A stretch of 64,000 bases of DNA from UBA3855 sp964472035 (GTDB lineage Bacteria > Bacillota > Clostridia > Oscillospirales > Ruminococcaceae), in the NCBI GenBank assembly GCA_964472035.1, contig CAYYIT010000004.1:8422-72421 (forward strand), read 5' to 3'. The notes beneath the pieces were generated by a model. The model was given only the letters and a program-made list of their open reading frames with translations. It was not told where the DNA came from and searched no databases. A program made the translations under genes and the position numbers. The first letter of the stretch is position 1, and each line of letters begins with the position of its first letter. Shown piece by piece: positions 35,192 through 42,425 of the stretch.

Positions 35192-36445
35192 TCATTCTGC
35201 TTTCAATTCCAAATCATGATCCGTTATCTGCTTGCTGCTCTGTGTAACGAGAAGGTTGCTTAATGTATTCGCTGCTTCCTGATCAGCTTCTGCAACACAA
35301 TGCAGATAGATCGTTGTCGTTTTCATATTTCCGTGCCCCAGACGCTCCTGCACCTGCCGTACATTGATACCGCCATATAACAGCAGTGTGGCGGAGGTAT
35401 GGCGCAGAGCGTGGAATTTGCGGTGTTGCAAGCCGTTCTTGGCAAGGAATGCGCTGAACTGCTTTGAGGGTGTTTGCGGATGCATAATTGTACCATCCCA
35501 TTGCGTGAAGATCCATCCCTCATCATGCCAAGCCGAACCGAGCCGCTCTGCTTCTTCCTGCTTTTCTGCCTGCAGAAGCTGAATCAGATCGGTGCAGTAG
35601 GGATTGACCGTGATCGTCCGGACATCATTGTCCTTTGGCGGCTTCACGGCGATCGGCTGACCCTTGAGCTTGTATGCACTCCGTTCAATGGTGATCCGGT
35701 GGTTCTGAAAATCAATATCCGAGAACTTGAGCGCAACCAATTCCCCGAGCCGTGCCCCTGACATAATGGCAAGCTGGATCAATACCTGAAACTGCAGCGG
35801 TTCTCCCTCAAGACTGGAGAGCATTACTTTTGCCTGCTGTTTGGTGAAAATCTCTATTTTCGGGGTCACCGTTTTCGGCAGTGTGAGCCGTGAAGCGTCC
35901 GCCGGATTGGATGGGATCAGATCGAGCTTGACCGCCTGCTTCAGAATGGACTGCAGGACGGTCAGCTTCCGGCGGATCGTTGCCTGTGACAGCTTCGGGT
36001 TGTCCGTGTCGAGTGTGCCGTCTTTCTTCTGCCGGACATCTCCCTGCAGGTACTGGATGAACTGCTGAACATGTGCCGGCTTCAGATCGGTGAGCTTGAT
36101 GTGACCGAGCAGGGGGATCAGCAGCTTGTCGATCGTGCGGGAGTAGTCCGCCCAGATGCGAGGGGCAAGCACGTCCTTTTTGATTTCGAGGTACTGCGGG
36201 CAGAAATCAGCAAACTTCATGTTATGGTTGACGGAGATCATGCCGTTTCTGCACTTCTCCTCGAAAAGAACCACCTGTTCATTCAGAGCCTTTTCCAGCT
36301 GTTTCGGCGTGAGCTTCCTGTCCGGTTTCCATGTCATTTCATAGGGGCGGAGCTGTTTTCCGGCAGTGTCATACCCTCTGGAAACACGGATGCGGTAGGA
36401 GATGATTTCGCCGGATTTGTTACGGCGTACCGTCACATTTGCCAT
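35192..36445 (-). CDS. int: Tyrosine recombinase / integrase of the element
   Basis: 417 aa starting MANVTVRRNKSGEIISY, with AAGGAGG upstream. The N-terminal ~60 residues look like an arm-type DNA-binding domain, followed by a SAM-like core-binding domain (FADFCPQYLEIKKDVL) and the catalytic domain with SGARLGELVALKFSD (Arg), HALRHTSATLLL (HxxR), LGHGNMKTTTIYLHC (His and nucleophile Tyr). All catalytic residues are intact. It lies right next to the left attachment site and reads towards it, the normal arrangement. It should insert the element into tRNA-Ala. Confidence 0.95.
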   Translation of the reverse strand: MANVTVRRNKSGEIISYRIRVSRGYDTAGKQLRPYEMTWKPDRKLTPKQLEKALNEQVVLFEEKCRNGMISVNHNMKFADFCPQYLEIKKDVLAPRIWADYSRTIDKLLIPLLGHIKLTDLKPAHVQQFIQYLQGDVRQKKDGTLDTDNPKLSQATIRRKLTVLQSILKQAVKLDLIPSNPADASRLTLPKTVTPKIEIFTKQQAKVMLSSLEGEPLQFQVLIQLAIMSGARLGELVALKFSDIDFQNHRITIERSAYKLKGQPIAVKPPKDNDVRTITVNPYCTDLIQLLQAEKQEEAERLGSAWHDEGWIFTQWDGTIMHPQTPSKQFSAFLAKNGLQHRKFHALRHTSATLLLYGGINVRQVQERLGHGNMKTTTIYLHCVAEADQEAANTLSNLLVTQSSKQITDHDLELKAE

Positions 36446-37241
36446 TGTTTTCTGCCTCCTTCTCAAATATGCTACGAATTTCTTCTATATCCATATAGTA
36501 CTGCTTTTTATTTTCCATGTACTGTCTATATCGTTTGTTATATTCTTCGATTTCCGATTCAGTAGCATCTTTGCTGGGTTCTGAGGGCTGTGTGATGGGT
36601 GTAATCAAATTTTTATCCTTATCGGGGCGTCTTGATAAAAATGTGTTTGCGATCTTTATAGCTTTTTTGTATGCTGGATGTTGAAAAGAATAAATTAGAT
36701 GCTTGAATTCTTCGTCACATTCAAAGAACTCAAGTTTTACATGAGTATTAAGTTGATTTATTTGATTTTTACAAGAGCCATCCAACAGTGCTTTTACGAC
36801 ATTCCGCGTTTGACATTTGTAAACCGATAAGCCTGAAATTACTTTGAAAAATGTATCGTTAGTTAGCATTCTGTCAAGTGTTTCTATCATAGGCTCACTG
36901 TATTCAAGATTTTCAACAGGCGCAACTTTCATCTCTTTCATGCATACTATCCTTCTTATTGCTATTTCACTCAACCCAGTAACTTCAATTGCAGCCTTCA
37001 CTTTATCGTCCACAGTTTCCACGTCCGTTTCCCCCATCAGATACTCAAATGATACCTTGAAATATTCATGGTAGGCTTTCAGTTCCGTCAATGACATTTC
37101 ACGCTTGTTATTTTCAAGTTCGCTGATGCGGGGGGCCTGCAGCTTCACACACTTTGCCGCAAAGTCTTTAACGCTGATCGGGTTCCCTGATTCATCTTTC
37201 ACGGAAGCTCTTAATTTTCTGTATCGTTCGCCTAAATTCAT
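36420..37241 (-). CDS. XRE-family repressor of the element
   Basis: 273 aa from MNLGERYRKLRASVKDESG; the ATG is preceded by AAAGGCGGT. The N-terminal ~70 residues are a Cro/C1-type helix-turn-helix (ISVKDFAAKCVKLQAPRISELENNKRE). The rest is helical, without a visible peptidase or LexA-type cleavage motif. The gene overlaps the integrase start by 26 bases and is divergent from the small HTH gene at 37448. By position it is the likely master repressor, comparable in role to Stl of SaPIs. Confidence 0.85.
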   Translation of the reverse strand: MNLGERYRKLRASVKDESGNPISVKDFAAKCVKLQAPRISELENNKREMSLTELKAYHEYFKVSFEYLMGETDVETVDDKVKAAIEVTGLSEIAIRRIVCMKEMKVAPVENLEYSEPMIETLDRMLTNDTFFKVISGLSVYKCQTRNVVKALLDGSCKNQINQLNTHVKLEFFECDEEFKHLIYSFQHPAYKKAIKIANTFLSRRPDKDKNLITPITQPSEPSKDATESEIEEYNKRYRQYMENKKQYYMDIEEIRSIFEKEAENNGKCDGTP

Positions 37242-37318
37242 AAAATTACCGCCTTTGTATTCTTTTGATACAATCACAGCACTTTCATACATGATTTCGT
37301 ATTTTGTATTTTTATCGC

Positions 37319-37347
37319 TTGCAATTTCTGAAAATGTATGATACAAT
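37319..37347 (+). promoter_or_regulatory. Rightward promoter of the element switch
   Basis: TTGCAA and TACAAT with a 17-base spacer. ATGTATGATA (37334-37343) overlaps the -10. Confidence 0.75.
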
Positions 37348-37398
37348 AATTGTAAGTTGTGGTTGTGATTTTACATATGTTGTAATTATATCATACAT
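37334..37398. promoter_or_regulatory. Paired operator candidates in the divergent switch region
   Basis: ATGTATGATA at 37334-37343 is perfectly inverted as TATCATACAT at 37389-37398. Each copy overlaps the -10 of one of the two divergent promoters, so a single regulator could control both. Confidence 0.6.
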
Positions 37399-37413
37399 CA
37401 CACAGAATGTCAA
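37385..37413 (-). promoter_or_regulatory. Leftward promoter (repressor and integrase)
   Basis: Consensus TTGACA and TATAAT with a 17-base spacer on the minus strand. Confidence 0.88.
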
Positions 37414-37447
37414 CCACCACAACAAAATAAATTTAGGAGGAATCATC

Positions 37448-37636
37448 ATGACAAAGGCGAATGAAGATGTGAGAGCCGCTATGAAGGCGCACCGGGTTCC
37501 GGCGTGGGCTATCGGCACCGTGCTGAACATCCATGAAAATACTGTGCTGCGCCGCCTCAGAACCGAACTGCCCGAACCGGAAAAGCAGGAGCTGCTCAGC
37601 ATTATTGACAAGCTGAGTGCACAGAAACAGGCATAA
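37448..37636 (+). CDS. Small helix-turn-helix-like protein (AlpA/excisionase or Cro-like role possible)
   Basis: 62 aa, MTKANEDVRAAMKAHRVPAW. TAGGAGG lies eight bases before the ATG. The segment VPAWAIGTVLNIHENTVLRRLR fits a helix-turn-helix of the kind in small phage regulators. It is the first gene of the rightward transcript, divergent from the repressor, which is where Cro-like or excisionase proteins usually lie. No specific family is assigned. Confidence 0.65.
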   Translation: MTKANEDVRAAMKAHRVPAWAIGTVLNIHENTVLRRLRTELPEPEKQELLSIIDKLSAQKQA

Positions 37637-37640
37637 GAAA

Positions 37641-37670
37641 AACGCCCACCGGTTGGGGCCGGTGAGCGTT
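37641..37670 (+). terminator. Hairpin after the small HTH gene
   Basis: AACGCCCACCGG pairs with CCGGTGAGCGTT around a six-base loop; no T run follows, so it may be a weak terminator or a processing site. Confidence 0.5.
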
Positions 37671-37970
37671 GGTGAACAATACCCGTGAATCAATCGAAAG
37701 TATGTCCGTCCTTATTATATCATAAAATGCGGACAGCATGGCGGCATTCTTTGATAATGCCACGATTCCGGAGCAGATAAACAAAGCAGCTTCACAGCAT
37801 GGCGTTCAGCCGATTCCGGCGAAGATCTGAGAGCCGGATCCGCAGTGCAGCGCTTGCTTTGCAGCCTGCTGAAGCGCACATTGAAAACAATCTGTAAACT
37901 TTCTATGAAGGCTGTACGTTCGCGTACCACTTTCTGCTGATTTGCTCCTTATATAGAAAGAGGTGATAGT
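37671..37970. other. Non-coding stretch before the primase gene
   Basis: About 300 bases. It includes GTCCG...CGGAC flanking the near-palindrome TTATTATATCATAA (37710-37735) and a 31-codon open frame at 37738 without a ribosome binding site. No function can be assigned. Confidence 0.35.
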
Positions 37971-40037
37971 TTGACATTGCAAGAAATACTCCCACATTTT
38001 GAGAATGTAAAGCAGGTAACCGAAAACCAGTATTCTGCTAACTGTCCGTCATGCGGCAAAAATTCCCATCTCTATCTGGCAGAGAGTGACGGGAAAATTC
38101 TTGTGGACTGCAAGAAACGCTGTGATTTTGCTTCGATTGTACAGGCGTCAAAGCTGAAATCAGCGGATTTCTTTCCGCAAAAACCGCAGAATACAAAATG
38201 GATCCGGCTTCGGGAGCACATCTATACCGATACGGAGGGTGAGCCGATTGCACGGAAAACGATCTATGACAAGGGCAGCGGCAAAAAAACAGCAGTGTGG
38301 GAACGATGTGAAAATGGTGTGTTCAGCAAGGGGCTGAACGGGATGAAAGTTCCGCCCTATCATGTTCACAATCTTGATAAGTGCAAAACCGTACTGATTG
38401 CAGAGGGCGAAAAGGATGTCGAAACGCTTGAGAAGATGGGATATTATGCAAGCTGTTCTCCGCATGGTGCCGGAGGGCGTACAAGCTGGAGTGCGGATCT
38501 GAATGCCTATTTCAAAGGGAAAACAGCGGTCATCCTGATGGACAATGACGAAGCAGGCAGGGAGCACGGCAGAATTACAGCGGAGCATTTGCACAGCGTC
38601 GCTGAAAGCGTCCGCATGATTCCATCGGAGCGTATCTATCCGAACTTGAAAGAAAAGGGAGATATTTCCGATATTGTGCAGGCGGTGGGGCTTGACGAAG
38701 CAAAGAAGCTGTTAATAGAAGCTGCCAAAAAAGCTGCATATTACAAGCCGGATCAGACAGAAATGCAGCCCGAACCCGCCGGAACCCCAACGGACTATAA
38801 TGCTGACGGCACGGGGGAACTCACGATTGCAAACCTCACCGGCTATCTGCAGGCAAAGGGAATTCAGGTGCAGTACAATGTCATTACGCACGCAGTTGAG
38901 TATAGTGGGTTTTCTGGAGAAAGTCAGGAGCATCTGAAAGAAACAGCTCCGGCACTGATCTATGATGAACTGCACTTTGCACTCAAGAAATGTTCAATGG
39001 ACAAGATCGGGCAATTTCTGAATGTCATTGCAACCAGAAATAAGTGCAATCCCATCCTTGAGAAAATCCAAAGCGTACAGTGGGATGGCAGAAGCCGTAT
39101 TGAGGAGCTGTACAGGATCTTTCATATTGGGGAAAGCGACCATTTGAGCCGGACAATCCTCCGGAAGTGGCTGATGCAGTGTATCTGCGGACTGCACAAC
39201 AGCATGGAGAATCCGTTCAGTCTGGATATTGTGCTGATCTTTCAGGGTGCGCAGGGAATCGGCAAGACCCGATTTCTGGAGAAGCTGGCACTCAATTCCC
39301 GTTACTTCGGAGAGGGCAGAACATTCGATCCACGAAACAAGGACAGTCAGATCGAGTGTACAAGCAAGTGGATCTGTGAGCTGGGAGAGATCGGTTCGAC
39401 CATGAAAAAGGACATCGACAGTCTGAAAGCATTCCTCACCAATTCGACCGATGAATACCGCCTGCCTTATGGAAAGGCGGCTCTCCGGTATGCAAGACTG
39501 ACCTCCTTTTGCGGCACAACCAACGACATGCAATTTCTCATTGATGAAACCGGAAATCGGCGATTTGCTACCATTTCGCTGCGTCCGGATGTACAGATCG
39601 ACTACGAAACACTGGTTAAGCCGTTCGACAGCCTGCAGCTCTGGGCGGAGGTCAACCATCTGGTAGAAACAGCTGTCGCAAACGGCAGCAGCTATGCAGC
39701 GTGTTTCCGACTGAACAGGGAGGAGCTGGGCGGACTGAATGCACGGAATGAGGAACACCAGAAATTCCTAAAGGGAGAAGCTGAGGTGATTGATATTCTT
39801 GCAGAACAGTCAACGGAAGAAACCGGCTATCTCATTGAACAGGAATATATGACGGTGACAGCGTTTATGGATCTTCATTCTGCTCTTCGGCGTTACAATG
39901 CCGGCCAGATCGGCAAGGTGCTTGATAAATTGGGCTACCCGATGTTAAGAAAGAGAGTGAATGGCTCTTCTGCGCCGTTGAAAGTCAGACAGCTCCCCCA
40001 TAAGATACGAGCCAATTACAACCAGAGTTACTATTAA
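37971..40037 (+). CDS. Primase-helicase of the element (CHC2 zinc finger, Toprim, VapE-type helicase)
   Basis: 688 aa starting at TTG, with AGAGGTGATAG just upstream. Residues ~20-55 hold a zinc finger of primase type (NCPSCGKNSHLYL, CKKRCDFAS). A Toprim-like domain follows (VLIAEGEKDVETLEKMG; VILMDNDEAGREHG). The C-terminal half is a virulence-associated E-like AAA/SF3 helicase with Walker A FQGAQGIGKTRFLEKL and FCGTTNDMQFL. This single protein could prime and unwind DNA for self-replication of the excised element. The iteron region directly downstream is the likely origin. Confidence 0.92.
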   Translation: MTLQEILPHFENVKQVTENQYSANCPSCGKNSHLYLAESDGKILVDCKKRCDFASIVQASKLKSADFFPQKPQNTKWIRLREHIYTDTEGEPIARKTIYDKGSGKKTAVWERCENGVFSKGLNGMKVPPYHVHNLDKCKTVLIAEGEKDVETLEKMGYYASCSPHGAGGRTSWSADLNAYFKGKTAVILMDNDEAGREHGRITAEHLHSVAESVRMIPSERIYPNLKEKGDISDIVQAVGLDEAKKLLIEAAKKAAYYKPDQTEMQPEPAGTPTDYNADGTGELTIANLTGYLQAKGIQVQYNVITHAVEYSGFSGESQEHLKETAPALIYDELHFALKKCSMDKIGQFLNVIATRNKCNPILEKIQSVQWDGRSRIEELYRIFHIGESDHLSRTILRKWLMQCICGLHNSMENPFSLDIVLIFQGAQGIGKTRFLEKLALNSRYFGEGRTFDPRNKDSQIECTSKWICELGEIGSTMKKDIDSLKAFLTNSTDEYRLPYGKAALRYARLTSFCGTTNDMQFLIDETGNRRFATISLRPDVQIDYETLVKPFDSLQLWAEVNHLVETAVANGSSYAACFRLNREELGGLNARNEEHQKFLKGEAEVIDILAEQSTEETGYLIEQEYMTVTAFMDLHSALRRYNAGQIGKVLDKLGYPMLRKRVNGSSAPLKVRQLPHKIRANYNQSYY

Positions 40038-40326
40038 GTGTGTACGGTGTGTACGATGGTGTGTACGGTAAAAAACGAAAGTGCCGTACACGGAAAAACG
40101 ACGCTAAACAGTCGTTTTGAGCTTGTTGTGTACGGTGTGTACGGCATATTCCCTATCAACTATAAAAAATAAATAGAGGGAAGCGCAGAGGGTGGGTACA
40201 CATGAAAAATAGAAAAGAATAGCAAAATCAGCGTGCACACCGTACACAGATGCGGTTTTATCGCTAAATATCGATAGAAAATGCTGTGTACGGATGGAAA
40301 AGAGGAGCTGAACAGCTCCCCTTCCC
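40038..40326. other. Putative replication origin with GTGTACGG iterons
   Basis: At least six direct copies of GTGTACGG or GTGTACGA lie at 40040, 40049, 40061, 40128, 40137 and 40286, and inverted copies at 40084 and 40240, plus a degenerate one near 40195. They flank an AT-rich segment at about 40145-40190 and a hairpin AAAACGAC/GTCGTTTT at 40095-40118. In SaPIs the origin is likewise just 3' of the rep gene, with iterons around an AT-rich core. Confidence 0.75.
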
Positions 40327-40728
40327 TCATGCTTGTACCTCCATAGCCGCTACAGGAACCCTGAGCGGATCGTTGGTTTTCGGTTCCGGTTGGTAAAATG
40401 GGTTGTATATGTAGGAATACAGCATAAATGCCAGACTCTCCGCTTCAAACTCTGCCTGTTCTCCGCTCCCGTTGAAGCATGGCAGCAGATGCCCGAGAAT
40501 CAGGTGTGCCAGCTCGTGCGCAATGGTAAGGCGCTGTTCACTTACGGACATTCCCGGCTTCAGCAGGATGTATATCTTCTGTTCGGGCGTGCCTTCATTG
40601 ATCAGCTCCACAAGCCCTGTTTCCTTCATGGTTTCATCGCCGTACATTACCTTACAGCCTAAACAGCTTGCAATCCTTACAATGGAGCGGCGGTTCTGCT
40701 GCTCCGGTTTGATTGAAAATTGATTCAT
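40327..40728 (-). CDS. ImmA/IrrE-family metallopeptidase
   Basis: 133 aa from MNQFSIKPEQQNRRSI, with AAAGGAG upstream. The zinc-binding HELAHLILGH and a downstream Glu-bearing helix EFEAESLAFMLY are the ImmA/IrrE signature. In ICEBs1, ImmA cleaves the ImmR repressor to induce the element. Here it could act on the repressor encoded at 36420, but that repressor lies 3 kb away and is not adjacent as in ICEBs1. It could instead serve a toxin-antitoxin role. Confidence 0.88.
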   Translation of the reverse strand: MNQFSIKPEQQNRRSIVRIASCLGCKVMYGDETMKETGLVELINEGTPEQKIYILLKPGMSVSEQRLTIAHELAHLILGHLLPCFNGSGEQAEFEAESLAFMLYSYIYNPFYQPEPKTNDPLRVPVAAMEVQA

Positions 40729-40753
40729 GTTTGCTCCTTTATCCAAAAATTAC

Positions 40754-40782
40754 TTGACATTCCGGAGCAGGTGTGCTATAAT
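40754..40782 (+). promoter_or_regulatory. Promoter of the structured RNA
   Basis: Consensus TTGACA and TATAAT, 17-base spacer, extended TGC. The first coding gene on this strand lies 800 bases away, beyond a terminator. Confidence 0.92.
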
Positions 40783-40788
40783 AGCCGT

Positions 40789-40906
40789 GTAATATAGTCC
40801 TGCCGGTCGCAAGTGGTAAGGCGACCTGCACGCTCCGCCTGAAGATGCGGAGTGTGCTCCGGTAGGGTGTCGCCCTTTGTGTACTGCGAATACACAAGGG
40901 GCTTTT
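40789..40906 (+). ncRNA. Standalone structured RNA of unknown class (about 118 nt)
   Basis: Transcribed from the promoter at 40754-40782 and ended by a terminator (CCCTTTGTGTA/TACACAAGGGG then TTTT). An outer helix CCTGCCG/CGGTAGG closes a junction holding GTCGC-loop-GCGAC and a ten-pair stem CACGCTCCGC/GCGGAGTGTG. The first loop, AAGTGGTAAG, resembles a tRNA D-loop, and GGGTGTCGCC near the 3' side repeats the 5' end of tRNA-Gln. GGCGAC could pair either within its hairpin or with GTCGCC downstream, giving two exclusive folds. No ORF with a ribosome binding site lies inside. No match to a known RNA class was recognised. Confidence 0.75.
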
Positions 40907-41336
40907 ACATTGTCACGGTGATCCTTGCACCGTAGCTCTCGAATGCGCCATAGCCGCCTGTGATGCGGAGCTGCTTGCCTGTGACCTGCAGCCCTTTGTC
41001 CATCATGGCAGCGACCACTGCAGCGACCGCCTGCGACAGATAACCGAGCTTTGCCTTGACTCTGCCCCTGACCTCTGCGACCACAGCAACGGCGTTCCGG
41101 TCGTGGGGGTTCTGCGGTTCTCTGACGAGCTGCACATTGATCAGCTCCGGATGGTACTTTGCCAGCAGTTCCAGAATGTTCTGTCTGCCGTCAAAGCTTG
41201 TGCCGGTCACTCTGGTGCTCACGCTCTGGAGGCGGATCAGCTTCCATGCGGTAGCCATTGCGCACGCTCTGATGTAGCCCCTCTTGACGAGGCGGTTGCA
41301 GATCTGGCAGACCTTACGGCGAATGGTATTTGTCAT
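40905..41336 (-). CDS. HIRAN-domain protein
   Basis: 143 aa. AAAGGAGG lies nine bases upstream of the ATG. From about residue 40 the sequence VTGTSFDGRQNILELL, then LVREPQNPHDRNAVAVVAE and GKLGY-like KAKLGYLSQAVAAVV, follow the HIRAN pattern, a small DNA-end-binding domain known from HLTF and found alone in many mobile elements. The N-terminal CQICNRL segment may be part of a metal site. It may act in DNA repair or replication of the element. The end overlaps the terminator of the convergent RNA. Confidence 0.8.
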   Translation of the reverse strand: MTNTIRRKVCQICNRLVKRGYIRACAMATAWKLIRLQSVSTRVTGTSFDGRQNILELLAKYHPELINVQLVREPQNPHDRNAVAVVAEVRGRVKAKLGYLSQAVAAVVAAMMDKGLQVTGKQLRITGGYGAFESYGARITVTM

Positions 41337-41435
41337 GGTGGGTTCCTCCTTTTATGTATTCCCGATTCTCGCTCCGCCGAGCTGCTGGGGTTTCCTCTCG
41401 CTCTGGGTGGTGGCTGCTATCGGGTTTCTATATAT

Positions 41436-41464
41436 ATTATAGCATACTTACACAAGTATTTCAA
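41436..41464 (-). promoter_or_regulatory. Promoter of the HIRAN gene
   Basis: Minus-strand TTGAAA and TATAAT with a 17-base spacer; the palindrome at 41444-41459 fills the spacer. Confidence 0.78.
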
Positions 41465-41525
41465 TAGACAGAACAGACAAACTTACGCAAGTATGCTTGT
41501 GCATTTTGCATACTTGCACAAGTAT
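41444..41525. promoter_or_regulatory. Three palindromic operator sites in the divergent region
   Basis: ATACTTACACAAGTAT (41444-41459), a degenerate copy AAACTTACGCAAGTAT (41479-41494) and ATACTTGCACAAGTAT (41510-41525) share the dyad ACTTRCRCAAGT. The outer two overlap the leftward and rightward promoters. The adjacent RHH protein is the natural candidate to bind them. Confidence 0.7.
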
Positions 41526-41542
41526 CAAAAATGTGGTATAAT
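41514..41542 (+). promoter_or_regulatory. Promoter of the RHH gene
   Basis: TTGCAC and TATAAT with a 17-base spacer and extended TGG; the third palindrome covers the -35. Confidence 0.82.
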
Positions 41543-41587
41543 GTAATTGAGCGGAATGCTCTGAAAACGAAAGGAGGGTGCGATGCA

Positions 41588-41767
41588 ATGGGCAAAACAT
41601 CGACAGAGAGCAAACGAAAGTACAATGACAAAACCTATGAAAGGATAGCTTTAGTTGTGCCAAAGGGGAAAAAGGCTACAATCAAAGCTGCAGCGGATGC
41701 AGCTGGTAAATCTCTTAACGGCTATATCAACGATGCGATTGACGAGAAGATGAAATCAGGCAACTAA
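41588..41767 (+). CDS. Ribbon-helix-helix (Arc/CopG-like) regulator
   Basis: 59 aa from MGKTSTESKRKYNDKTYERI; the start is fixed by the promoter just upstream and AAAGGAGGG. The pattern KTYERIALVVPKGKKATIKAAADAAGKSLNGYINDAI is that of Arc/MetJ/CopG-type dimers: a short beta strand followed by two helices. It lies directly behind three palindromic sites, so autoregulation and control of the divergent HIRAN gene are likely. It could also be an orphan antitoxin. Confidence 0.82.
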   Translation: MGKTSTESKRKYNDKTYERIALVVPKGKKATIKAAADAAGKSLNGYINDAIDEKMKSGN

Positions 41768-41785
41768 CTGTGAGAGGGACAGGAT

Positions 41786-42142
41786 ATGAAAAAGAGCTTA
41801 TATCAAATCTCTGGTATTCCGGAGTACGATGGAGCAGCTGTGTATGCCCTTGTAGATCAGAATGGGAAGCGTTACATCTGATCAACTATGCATCTTCGTT
41901 CACGAGTAAAGCAACATCAATCATATATGAGCATTACCATCAGAGAGGGGCACAGCGGGTTTTTAAATCCAAAAATAGAATATGCGGTTCTAAATGGGGC
42001 TGTTTTCAGATGCGAAATTCTTGCAAAAATTAACTCTGAAATCACCAAGCACGAATTAGAAGAAATAGAGCGAATTTTTCTGAAACATTATGGAGGGATA
42101 GAGAACACATACAACCATCTCCCTCTAAAACACCGGGTTTAG
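41786..42142 (+). pseudogene. GIY-YIG nuclease-like gene interrupted by one in-frame TGA
   Basis: One continuous frame of 119 codons broken by TGA at 41879-41881. The upstream part reads VYALVDQNGKRYI and ends exactly where the conserved Gly of the YIG motif should be; the downstream part continues STMHLRSRVKQHQSY, matching the usual GSTxxLRxRxxQH. A single G-to-T change in GGA would explain it. The C-terminal residues (HELEEIERIFLKHYGG) are also compatible with a small GIY-YIG protein. Both halves have kept their frame, so the lesion is recent, a sequencing error, or read through. Confidence 0.72.
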
Positions 42143-42347
42143 CTTCTGAACTGCCAACCGGGTGACATACTGGAGTATGTGGAGGAGTGAGAGGAGCAAA
42201 ACATATAAAAAGATACAAGAGAATATATCAAAATATAAAAACGCACAAAAAGAACAAATAAAGTTTGTGCAAAATGCAAATGGATTTTTTAGAGAAAATA
42301 GAATATAATTAAAGTGTAGTCAGTTGATTACAATGAATATGATAGTG
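42143..42347. other. AT-rich non-coding stretch before the NYN gene
   Basis: Contains a small hairpin ACATAC-TGGA-GTATGT near 42163-42180 and a TATAAT near 42304 with a weak -35, which may drive the hairpin RNA and the NYN gene. No coding region is visible. Confidence 0.4.
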
Positions 42348-42404
42348 AGCTCTTAGCAGTAGTTTCCCCACCATACGGGGCTTTACGAGACTAAGAGCTT
42401 TTTG
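42348..42404 (+). ncRNA. Terminator-like hairpin RNA upstream of the NYN gene
   Basis: AGCTCTTAG (42348-42356) pairs perfectly with CTAAGAGCT (42391-42399), followed by five Ts. An inner stem CCCC/GGGG with loop ACCATA sits inside. TAGTC near 42317 could also pair with GACTA in the distal strand, allowing a second fold. It ends about 22 bases before the NYN start codon, so it can act as attenuator or as the end of a short RNA. Confidence 0.55.
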
Positions 42405-42425
42405 TTTGACAAAGGGGAGTATATT

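Noticed and set aside
37738..37833. 31-codon open frame starting MAAFFDNATIPEQ
   Set aside because: No ribosome binding site and no recognisable family; kept as non-coding.
41879..41881. TGA read as glycine (alternative genetic code)
   Set aside because: Other genes in the window end at TGA in the normal way, so recoding is not supported; a point mutation or sequencing error is simpler.
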